Shown in pieces: positions 52,349-58,998 of a stretch of 64,000 nt of DNA. This stretch comes from Chryseobacterium sp. ON_d1 (GTDB lineage Bacteria > Bacteroidota > Bacteroidia > Flavobacteriales > Weeksellaceae). A program made the translations under genes and the position numbers. Location of the stretch: assembly GCF_006829085.1 (NCBI RefSeq), contig NZ_BJTC01000005.1:124001-188000 (forward strand), read 5' to 3'. The number at the start of each line of letters is the position of its first letter. The stretch's first letter is position 1. The notes below the pieces were generated by a model. The model was not told the origin of the DNA. It made no database searches and saw only the letters and a program-made list of their open reading frames with translations.

Positions 52349-52993
52349 ATGATAAAAAAACTAATTCTATTGGGAACTATTTCGAGTTCTTTATTTTCTT
52401 TTGCACAGGAAAAAATAACCATCATACCAGCCGTAGGATATGCATGGAGAGTCGCTAAAACAGCACCTGAGCTTTCCATTGCAGAAAAAAATTACGTTAA
52501 AGGATTGAAAAACGGTATTCATTTTGAAATTGCTGCTTATTATAATGTAAAAAATATCGGAATTGGTGCTAAATTTTCCAATTACAATGCTTCCAGCAGT
52601 GGGGTATTGAGTGGATACAATATGAATGGACAGATGGTTACAGCTTCTGTAAGTACCAAAGACAATATTACATTCTTTGGCCCTTCCGTTATGTTCTCCA
52701 ACTACACCCAATCTACGAAGCATAAAATTGTTGCTGATGTATCTCTAGGAGTGATTACCTATACTACAAAAACAGAAGCCGTAAAAGGGACGGGCTCCAA
52801 CCTTGGCCTGGAACTGGGGGCAGCATATCAATATGCAGTTTCAAAAAACTTTATGATAGGTCCTAAGTTGGGAATTACTGCAGGAACTTTGAACAAGATA
52901 AAAGTGAACGGGCAGACAGTTGATCTTGGAAAGGATCAGAAAGAAGGACTGACAAGAGTTTCTTTGAGCGCAGCTGCTACATTCCGTTTTTAA
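52349..52993 (+). CDS. Small outer-membrane beta-barrel protein
   Basis: The 214-residue protein has a signal peptide (about 1-19, ending FAQ) and then an alternating beta-strand pattern through to the C-terminal aromatic residue: IHFEIAAYYNVKNIGIGAKF, HKIVADVSLGVITY, LGLELGAAYQYAVSKNFMIGPKLGITAG and a final SLSAAATFRF beta-signal. This is the layout of an 8-strand outer-membrane barrel of the OmpW/PorT-like size. The function is unknown. It lies downstream of arfB but has its own promoter. A partial copy of the 3' end of such a gene lies about 1 kb further on (53963-54002). Confidence 0.75.
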   Translation: MIKKLILLGTISSSLFSFAQEKITIIPAVGYAWRVAKTAPELSIAEKNYVKGLKNGIHFEIAAYYNVKNIGIGAKFSNYNASSSGVLSGYNMNGQMVTASVSTKDNITFFGPSVMFSNYTQSTKHKIVADVSLGVITYTTKTEAVKGTGSNLGLELGAAYQYAVSKNFMIGPKLGITAGTLNKIKVNGQTVDLGKDQKEGLTRVSLSAAATFRF

Positions 52994-53291
52994 ATGCTAT
53001 CTTTACGGGAATTATAAACATCTCATTAATAATGGCGGCAACAATTTCTTTATCAGCAGAAAGCAGACAGTCAGGATTGTTGCTGTCATTACTTTATCTT
53101 CACACAGGTTCTTTTCTGAAAAGTTCCAAGGACTTTATCAATTAAGCCCTGTCAGGATCCAAGACAGGGAATTATTCCGGATTTTTATGTATAGTTTTTG
53201 CGGTTTTCTATAGAAGGGGGCTGTAATATGCCTGGATTCTACATTGGATCATCAAGGGATAACTGCATTTAAATTTTTTAAATTAAAGGAA

Positions 53292-53672
53292 ATGTCCAAT
53301 CATATTATTGTAACCACAGGAATTTATGATGCCATAAAAGATACACTCAGAAGAAAAAAAGTGAGCATCGAAGAAGAAAAAAGATTGACCGAAGAACTTA
53401 GAAAGGCAAAACAGGTGCTGAGAAGAGATCTTCCTCCAGACATTGTAACAGTGGGCAGAAAAGTAACATTAAAAGACCATACCCTGGATTTTGAACATGA
53501 ATACATTTTCGTAGCCTCCACCAAAGAAAAGCTTAAAAAAAACAAACTTTCCATCCTGTCGGATATTGCACTTGCGGTAGTAGGATATAAAGTAGGAGAT
53601 GTTATCAACTGGCCTTTCAGAGATGGAGAAAGAAAAATAGAAATCCTGAAAGTGGAAGCCTGGGAAGGATAA
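53292..53672 (+). CDS. GreA/GreB-family transcription-factor-like protein
   Basis: This 126-residue protein has a short N-terminal charged coil (about 16-45, TLRRKKVSIEEEKRLTEELRKAKQVLRR) and a C-terminal Gre domain with VTVGRKVTLKDHTLDFEHEYIFVAST, ILSDIALAVVGYKVGDVINWPFRDGERKIEIL. GreA/GreB/Rnk family proteins bind RNA polymerase. The coil is shorter than in GreA (about 158 residues total), so cleavage stimulation is doubtful and a Rnk-like or transferred role is possible. I chose ATG 53292 over an in-frame TTG at 53244. It is monocistronic with a terminator at 53707-53737 and lies between two copies of an outer-membrane-protein 3' end. Confidence 0.8.
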   Translation: MSNHIIVTTGIYDAIKDTLRRKKVSIEEEKRLTEELRKAKQVLRRDLPPDIVTVGRKVTLKDHTLDFEHEYIFVASTKEKLKKNKLSILSDIALAVVGYKVGDVINWPFRDGERKIEILKVEAWEG

Positions 53673-53706
53673 TCCTTGCTGAATAATATTAAGTTGAATG
53701 ATAGTG

Positions 53707-53737
53707 AAAGCGTAGCTTATTTAAGCTGCGCTTTTTT
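53707..53737 (+). terminator. Terminator after the Gre-like gene
   Basis: Stem AAAGCGTAGCTT with AAGCTGCGCTTT (one wobble), 4-nt loop, and a T-run. Confidence 0.9.
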
Positions 53738-53757
53738 ATAGAGTTAATGTCGGAAAA

Positions 53758-53866
53758 CGCAAAGACGCAAGCTTTTTATATACTATGTGCTTAAGGCGCA
53801 AAGATTTTATCTCTGATATGAAGCTATATACTTACCCTTGATGAACATCTTTGATTTTCTTGCGCC
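53758..53866. repeat. Intergenic GCAAAG-type short repeat
   Basis: Direct and inverted copies of a CGCAAAG/GGCGCAA motif: CGCAAAGACGCAA (53758-53770), GGCGCAAAGATTTT (53795-53808) and TTGCGCC (53860-53866). The outer GGCGCAA/TTGCGCC pair could form a long-loop hairpin. Short intergenic repeats of this type are familiar from Chryseobacterium chromosomes, but I cannot count copies outside this window. Confidence 0.45.
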
Positions 53867-53962
53867 TGAGATACCCGCAATGTTTGGGAGCTCTTTACAT
53901 GTTTGAGTTTCCCGATAGAACAGCTTTAGTATTTAACAAATGATAAAAAAAGACTCCTGTAT

Positions 53963-54002
53963 CATACTTTCTTCAAGTGCGTTGACGGCATTCCGTTTTT
54001 AA
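53963..54002 (+). pseudogene. 3'-end remnant of an outer-membrane-protein gene
   Basis: Read in frame, this stretch encodes I-L-S-S-S-A-L-T-A-F-R-F-stop, matching the end of the barrel gene at 52349-52993 (R-V-S-L-S-A-A-A-T-F-R-F-stop). The last 14 bp, CATTCCGTTTTTAA, are identical to 52980-52993. Upstream homology is not recognisable. Confidence 0.4.
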
Positions 54003-54014
54003 GTTTTATCTTTG
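53982..54014 (+). promoter_or_regulatory. Promoter of the deoxyhypusine-synthase homologue (TTG-N22-TATCTTTG)
   Basis: TTG at 53982-53984 and a perfect -7 box TATCTTTG at 54007-54014, spacer 22 nt, 14 nt before the ATG. Confidence 0.7.
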
Positions 54015-54028
54015 CAAAAATTAAAAAA

Positions 54029-55003
54029 ATGAGCAAACCAATTTCTGAATTTATAGAGAAATATTACCTGCACTTCAATGCAGCTGCATTGGTGGATGCA
54101 TCTAAAGGGTATGTTGCCCATCTTAAAGATGGCGGGAAAATGATGATCACTTTAGCTGGAGCAATGTCTACTGCTGAATTGGGTAAAATTCTTGCAGAAA
54201 TGATCCGTCAGGGAAAAGTGGATTTTATTTCTTGTACAGGGGCTAACCTTGAAGAAGATTTAATGAACCTTGTAGCTCACTCTCACTATGAAAGAGTTCC
54301 TCATTACAGAGATCTGACTGCTCAGGATGAGTGGGATCTTTTGGAAAGAGGTCTGAATAGAGTTACAGATACATGTATTCCTGAAGAAGAAGCATTCAGA
54401 AGATTACAGAAACATATTGTGGAGATCTGGAAAGATGCAGAAGCTAAAGGAGAAAGGTATTTCCCACACGAATTCATGTACAAAATGATCCTTTCAGGAG
54501 TACTGGAACAGTATTATGAAATCCCAAGAGAAAATTCATGGATGATCGCTGCTGCAGAAGCAAACTTACCAATCGTGGTTCCGGGATGGGAAGATTCTAC
54601 AATGGGTAACATCTTCGCTTCTTACTGTATCAAAGGAGAGCTTAAACCTACTACAATGAAATCAGGTATTGAATATATGACTTACCTTGCTGACTGGTAT
54701 ACAAAAAACTCAGGCGGAAAAGGAGTTGGATTCTTCCAGATTGGTGGAGGTATTGCCGGAGATTTCCCCATCTGTGTAGTACCCATGTTGTATCAGGATA
54801 TGGAAATGCATGATATTCCTTTCTGGTCTTATTTCTGCCAGATCTCTGACTCTACAACATCATACGGTTCTTATTCAGGAGCTGTTCCAAATGAGAAAAT
54901 CACTTGGGGTAAACTGGATATTACGACACCTAAATTTATCGTTGAAAGTGATGCAACGATCTGTGCACCATTGATGTTCTCTTATATCTTAGAAAACGCT
55001 TAA
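54029..55003 (+). CDS. Deoxyhypusine synthase-family protein
   Basis: The 324-residue protein is homologous to eukaryotic deoxyhypusine synthase. It has MITLAGAMSTAELGKILAEMI, a DFISCTGANLEEDL block, GGGIAGDFPICVVPML and, near the C-terminus, SGAVPNEKITWGK with Lys295 aligning with the catalytic lysine that forms the enzyme-spermidine intermediate. Bacteria lack eIF5A, so the protein substrate of the eukaryotic enzyme is absent. DHS-like enzymes in bacteria are thought to act in polyamine metabolism, for example homospermidine formation, but the reaction here is inferred. It is monocistronic, with a clear promoter (53982-54014) and terminator (55035-55064). Confidence 0.9.
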   Translation: MSKPISEFIEKYYLHFNAAALVDASKGYVAHLKDGGKMMITLAGAMSTAELGKILAEMIRQGKVDFISCTGANLEEDLMNLVAHSHYERVPHYRDLTAQDEWDLLERGLNRVTDTCIPEEEAFRRLQKHIVEIWKDAEAKGERYFPHEFMYKMILSGVLEQYYEIPRENSWMIAAAEANLPIVVPGWEDSTMGNIFASYCIKGELKPTTMKSGIEYMTYLADWYTKNSGGKGVGFFQIGGGIAGDFPICVVPMLYQDMEMHDIPFWSYFCQISDSTTSYGSYSGAVPNEKITWGKLDITTPKFIVESDATICAPLMFSYILENA

Positions 55004-55340
55004 GAATATACATCTCAATAGAGATTACCCTATCAGCGCTTCAATTATCTGGAGCGCTTTTTTATTTTAGGATTTGGAAGCAGATTGGTTTTGAAAAAAT
55101 AAAACTGTTTAAACCATTGAGAGAAATGGAGGCTGTAAGAATAATTAAGTTTCATCTTTGATGAAAATAAGATATGCAGCTAAATAAAAATAACTTAGCG
55201 ATGCCCCTTAATACTCTTTAAAGCTTAAATAATCTTAACGGGTTAAAAAATGGTCCAATTTTATTGGAGATAAGATCCTTGCGTTCTTCAAAAACATAAA
55301 AACATTTATGAAAATCTGCCTGATCTCTGGGTCATAAAAA
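55004..55340. other. Intergenic region after the deoxyhypusine-synthase homologue
   Basis: Apart from the terminator at 55035-55064 I see no gene, repeat or clear promoter in this 337-nt stretch. Confidence 0.6.
55035..55064 (+). terminator. Terminator after the deoxyhypusine-synthase homologue
   Basis: Stem AGCGCTTC with GGAGCGCT (one wobble), 8-nt loop, six-T run. Confidence 0.88.
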
Positions 55341-55487
55341 TCAATCCAAAGAATTCACCAGCACAAAATATCTATATGCGAGAATTCCCTTCTCAATCTT
55401 AGTCAGATGATTGGGGTCTTTATTACTCAGTTTCGGAAGAACTTGTTTATTGATGGCATTCAGCAGCCTGAAAAATGATTTTTTCAT
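55341..55487 (-). CDS. Small basic protein of unknown function
   Basis: A 48-residue ORF beginning MKKSFFRLLNAINKQVLP and ending ILAYRYFVLVNSLD, with a basic amphipathic N-terminal half and a hydrophobic/aromatic C-terminal half. I recall similar short proteins in other Flavobacteriia, ending in an RYxVxxNSL-type sequence, which supports a real gene, but cannot confirm conservation. I chose the ATG at 55487; an ATG at 55532 would give 63 residues. It is divergent from the alkyltransferase-like gene, sharing a ~77-nt gap. No function is known. Confidence 0.5.
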   Translation of the reverse strand: MKKSFFRLLNAINKQVLPKLSNKDPNHLTKIEKGILAYRYFVLVNSLD

Positions 55488-55564
55488 ATCTTTATCTTTT
55501 AATGAAACATCATTGAGCATAACACAGTTCAAAAATGATGCAAAAAAGAGAGTAAACAGATCAT

Positions 55565-55861
55565 ATGGATGAAATTTTCAAACAACAGGTATATGAAATA
55601 GCAAGGCTTATCCCCAAAGGAAGAGTGTCTACGTATGGTGCCATAGCAAAAGCTGTCGGCTATCCTAACCATTCCAGACATGTAGGGAAAGCAATGGGAG
55701 GATGTCCTGAAGATGTTCCTGCCCACCGCGTGATTTCAAGTTCAGGAGTATTATCTGTGCCGGAATTTCAGCCTAAGCTGGAAGCAGAAGGTATCACTGT
55801 GGAAAATCTTAGAATAAAAAATTTCAAAAAGCTGTTCTGGGATCCGCTGACAGAATTATGA
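55565..55861 (+). CDS. Alkyltransferase-like (MGMT-family) protein lacking the acceptor cysteine
   Basis: The 98-residue protein matches the DNA-binding domain of O6-alkylguanine-DNA alkyltransferase: IPKGRVSTYGAIAKAVGYPNHSRHVGKAMGGCPEDVPAHRVISSSG. The active-site PCHRV motif of MGMT is PAHRV here, with Ala53 in place of the acceptor Cys. Such alkyltransferase-like (ATL) proteins bind O6-alkylguanine and flag it for nucleotide excision repair instead of removing the alkyl group. The well-studied ATL proteins have Trp at this position, so Ala is a variant. The separate N-terminal MGMT domain is absent and the size is typical of ATL. No terminator is evident. Confidence 0.88.
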   Translation: MDEIFKQQVYEIARLIPKGRVSTYGAIAKAVGYPNHSRHVGKAMGGCPEDVPAHRVISSSGVLSVPEFQPKLEAEGITVENLRIKNFKKLFWDPLTEL

Positions 55862-56084
55862 TTTGGGTGAAAATTTAATAACGAAGATTTTTTTAAGCAA
55901 AGTTTTCCTGTGCATCCGGTATATTTTTTAAGGGAGTAAAGCTGGAATCAATTTAATTCTTTCTAAGCGAACATATAATCACAAAGCTTCGTCAACGACA
56001 GGTTCGTAGTCCTTGACCTCTTAAAATACACCAATTGAATCCTTAAATGTTTTGCATCTGAAAAACACTCTGATCTGATTATAA

Positions 56085-56122
56085 TAAAAAATGCCACCCT
56101 ATAAACTAATAGGAGTGACATT
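56085..56122 (-). terminator. Terminator of the second XRE gene
   Basis: On the minus strand AATGTCACTCCTAT pairs with ATAGGGTGGCATT (two wobbles, one bulge) and is followed by a T-run. Confidence 0.75.
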
Positions 56123-56153
56123 AATATCTTTTTACAGTTTGTTTCAAACTGTA

Positions 56154-56546
56154 TTATTTTTCTCTTTTTGGAAGACCTTTCAATTCCTCTTTAAGTCTTT
56201 CATTCTCTTCTCTCAATAGAGTAATATAGTTTTGTAGATTTTCTATGATGGCTCCCGGAATATTATCGTAATTATTCTGCGTGGTAATTACTCCTGCAGA
56301 ATAGGATCTGTCATTAAATACAGGATGATCATTATTGATAACTATTGTAGCTTCCTCATCTTCGTAAATCTCTTCCAATGGGACATCCAGAAAATGAGCA
56401 ATTTTGTCCCATTCATCTTTTACAATTCTTACATCACCGCTTTCTTTTCTGCTGTAATTAGATACATCTGTTGCGATAAAGTCAGCTACCTGCTGTTGAG
56501 TATAGCCTTTCTGTTTTCTGACGAGACGTAATTTTTCTTTTTGCAT
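56154..56546 (-). CDS. XRE-family regulator with C-terminal coiled coil
   Basis: The 130-residue protein has an N-terminal Cro/CI-type helix-turn-helix (about residues 3-60): KLRLVRKQKGYTQQQVADFIATDVSNYSRKESGDVRIVKDEWDKI, followed by an acidic linker (LEEIYEDEEATIV) and a C-terminal helix (about 92-127, NIPGAIIENLQNYITLLREENERLKEELKGL) likely to form a dimeric coiled coil. Phage repressors and general regulators share the domain. The promoter TTG-N20-CATTTTTG on the minus strand precedes it. Targets are unknown. It has no neighbours in a shared operon. Confidence 0.85.
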   Translation of the reverse strand: MQKEKLRLVRKQKGYTQQQVADFIATDVSNYSRKESGDVRIVKDEWDKIAHFLDVPLEEIYEDEEATIVINNDHPVFNDRSYSAGVITTQNNYDNIPGAIIENLQNYITLLREENERLKEELKGLPKREK

Positions 56547-56561
56547 GACCTACATTTTATA

Positions 56562-56592
56562 CAAAAATGGCAAAAAAGCATAATCTATACAA
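56562..56592 (-). promoter_or_regulatory. Promoter of the second XRE gene (TTG-N20-CATTTTTG)
   Basis: On the minus strand TTG (56592-56590) and CATTTTTG (56569-56562), one base off the -7 consensus, are separated by 20 nt, about 16 nt before the ATG. Confidence 0.6.
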
Positions 56593-56909
56593 CAGAAAAC
56601 AGAAAAAATATGCTCATAATACTTAACAATTAAATAGATAAGCAGGAAAACATCATAATATTAATGTTTCTTGTAGTATTGTTGAATATTTTCAATGTTA
56701 TAGGCTTGCCTAAAAGTTGACCACCAAAATCTATAAAAGCTTTACAATTAAACACTTTAGTGAACATAAGCAAGTTCAAAATAATTTAGTGTAAAAGTGC
56801 ATATTAATAGAAAATTTTTTAATTCTCAAACGTTTAAATATTTTTCTTACCCATATGATATTACAGGGTAAAACCTTAAATGGACAACATCTTTTATGAC
56901 TTTTGTGTT

Positions 56910-56950
56910 AAAAAAAATAAAAAAGACTGCTTCAAAATGAAACAGTCTTT
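56910..56950 (-). terminator. Terminator after htpG
   Basis: On the minus strand an 8-bp stem AAAGACTG/CAGTCTTT with an extra inner TTC/GAA pairing is followed by a long T-run. Confidence 0.9.
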
Positions 56951-56956
56951 CGTGTA

Positions 56957-58849
56957 TTATTTTTCAAGTTGCTTATAGCTTTTCTGTATAAAATCTGTAA
57001 GATCTTTTCCTTTCAGTAAGTTTTGGGAAAGCTTGGCAAGATCCAGAGCATATTTGATCAAATTCTCTTTCTCTTCAGCATTCTCAGTTTTTAAGATCTG
57101 ATTAGAGAGTTCACTGTTCGAGTTTACCACAAGATTGTACATCTCAGGGAAACCTCCCATTCCGAACATGCCACCTCCGCCTGTAGCCTGCATTTCCTTC
57201 ATTCTTCTCATGAATTCGGGCTGGGTAATGGTAAACGGAGCATCATTGCTGTCAAGATCTTCAAGCTGCACTGTAAACTTAGAATCCTGAATAGCTTCTT
57301 CTACATTCTTTTTCAAAGCCTCTTTTTCCGTTTCATTTAGTTTTGAAATTACCGGTTCGTCTTTTTTGATCAGATTGTTTACATGATCTGCATCTACTCT
57401 CGCAAATGAGATGTTTTCCTTTGAAGTTTCCAGTTTCTGAATAACATGTGAAATAATCGGTGAATCCAATAAAAGAACTTCATATCCTTTATCCTTCGCT
57501 GACTGGATATAGCTGTGTTGTTCATCGGCATTGGTAGCATACAATACAATCAGTTTGCCATCCTTGTCAGTTTGCATGGGTTTGATTTTTTCAACCAATT
57601 CATCCCAAAGGAAGTACTTACCGTCTGTTGTAGGATATAAGGTGAATTTATCTGCTTTTTCAGCAAATTTCTCTTCTGTCACAATTCCGTACTCGATGAC
57701 TACTTTAATATCATTCCATTTTTTCTCGTAATCTTCACGGTTTTCATTGATTAAAGAAGCCATTTTGTCGGCCACTTTTTTTGTGATATAAGAAGAAATT
57801 TTCTTCACAGCACCATCCGCCTGAAGATAAGAACGGGAAACGTTTAATGGAATATCCGGAGAATCAATGACTCCTCTCAGAAGCATCAGGAAGTCAGGAA
57901 CAATTCCTTTTACTTCATCTGTTACGAATACCTGATTCTGATACAGTTGAATTTTATCCTTATCAATATTCAAATTGTTGCTCAGTTTGGGAAAGAACAG
58001 AATTCCTGTAAGATTGAAAGGATAATCAACATTCAGGTGGATGTTGAATAATGGTTCCTCAAACTGCATTGGATACAGCTCATGATAGAACTTCATGTAA
58101 TCTTCATTGGTCAGTTCACTTGGAGCAATTGTCCATGCCGGTACCGGATTGTTGATGATATTATCTACTTCCTCTGTTTCAGCTACAGCATCCTCTGGAG
58201 CTCCTTCAGGTAAAGGAAGTGTATGTGTTTTAGTCCCGAATTTAATTGGAACAGGCATGAATTTGTTATACTTTAATAAAAGCTCACGGATTTTTCCTTC
58301 TTCTAAAAATTCTACAGAATCCTCAGCGATGTGAAGGATGATTTCCGTACCTCTGTCAGTTTTATCAGCAGTTTCTTCAAGGGTAAACTCAGGGCTTCCG
58401 TCACAGATCCAACGTACTGCCGGTTCATCTTTATAGGATTTTGTAAGAATTTCCACCTTTTCTGCCACCATGAATGCAGAGTAAAAACCAAGACCAAAAT
58501 GTCCGATAATTCCGGCATCTTTCGCAGAATCTTTATATTTTTCCAAAAACTCTTCAGCTCCGGAGAAGGCAACCTGGTTGATATATTTTTCAACTTCTTC
58601 ACCTGTCATTCCAATACCCTGATCAATGATATGTAAAGTTTTCTGGTCTTTATCAATCTTAACTTCAAGTTTTGGGTTCCCGTATTCCACTTTTGCTTCT
58701 CCGATGCTTGTTAAATGTTTTAATTTTAAAGTGGCATCAGTTGCATTGGAGATTAATTCTCTTAAGAATATTTCGTGGTCACTGTAAAGAAATTTTTTAA
58801 TAAGCGGGAAAATATTTTCCACAGATACATTAATATTTCCTTTAGTCAT
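56957..58849 (-). CDS. htpG: Molecular chaperone HtpG (Hsp90)
   Basis: The 630-residue chaperone has the Hsp90 N-terminal ATPase with FLRELISNATDATLKL (the catalytic Glu and Asn), DQGIGMT, and GHFGLGFYSAFMVA; a middle domain with WND/YLQADGAVKKISSYI; and a C-terminal dimerisation domain, which includes a Gly/Met-rich stretch ATGGGGMFGMGGFPEM. HtpG assists folding of client proteins in the cytosol. I chose ATG 58849 (MTKGNINVSVENIF), matching the normal family start; an adjacent ATG at 58852 and a further upstream in-frame start at 58897 are alternatives. It is monocistronic. Confidence 0.96.
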   Translation of the reverse strand: MTKGNINVSVENIFPLIKKFLYSDHEIFLRELISNATDATLKLKHLTSIGEAKVEYGNPKLEVKIDKDQKTLHIIDQGIGMTGEEVEKYINQVAFSGAEEFLEKYKDSAKDAGIIGHFGLGFYSAFMVAEKVEILTKSYKDEPAVRWICDGSPEFTLEETADKTDRGTEIILHIAEDSVEFLEEGKIRELLLKYNKFMPVPIKFGTKTHTLPLPEGAPEDAVAETEEVDNIINNPVPAWTIAPSELTNEDYMKFYHELYPMQFEEPLFNIHLNVDYPFNLTGILFFPKLSNNLNIDKDKIQLYQNQVFVTDEVKGIVPDFLMLLRGVIDSPDIPLNVSRSYLQADGAVKKISSYITKKVADKMASLINENREDYEKKWNDIKVVIEYGIVTEEKFAEKADKFTLYPTTDGKYFLWDELVEKIKPMQTDKDGKLIVLYATNADEQHSYIQSAKDKGYEVLLLDSPIISHVIQKLETSKENISFARVDADHVNNLIKKDEPVISKLNETEKEALKKNVEEAIQDSKFTVQLEDLDSNDAPFTITQPEFMRRMKEMQATGGGGMFGMGGFPEMYNLVVNSNSELSNQILKTENAEEKENLIKYALDLAKLSQNLLKGKDLTDFIQKSYKQLEK

Positions 58850-58998
58850 CATATTTAGATTTTTAATTTTAAGATTCTTTCTCAAAAAAAATACCATGAA
58901 GAAGAATGTGACAGAATGGCATTTTTAAGTCTGAAACACACTCATCATGTAATTTGTCGGAGAAATATCTTATTTTTATTTCTTAAAATATTTTAAAA

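Larger units (their letters stand above)
53673..54028. other. Intergenic region with terminator, GCAAAG-type repeat element and gene remnant
   Basis: The 356-nt gap holds the Gre-like terminator (53707-53737), a repeat element with CGCAAAGACGCAA (53758-53770), GGCGCAA (53795-53801) and inverted TTGCGCC (53860-53866), the outer-membrane-protein tail remnant (53963-54002), and the promoter of the deoxyhypusine-synthase homologue (53982-54014). Confidence 0.6.
56547..56956. other. Intergenic region between the XRE gene and htpG
   Basis: The 410-nt gap holds the XRE promoter (56562-56592) and the htpG terminator (56910-56950). A weak inverted repeat TTACCC (56847-56852) with GGGTAA (56666-equivalent position 56866-56871) is the only other structure seen; no ORF is convincing. 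Confidence 0.55.

Noticed and set aside
53147..53169. Hairpin CCCTGTC/GACAGGG as a terminator or riboswitch
   Set aside because: It has no T-run and no recognisable aptamer; it lies in a gap with no clear upstream transcript.
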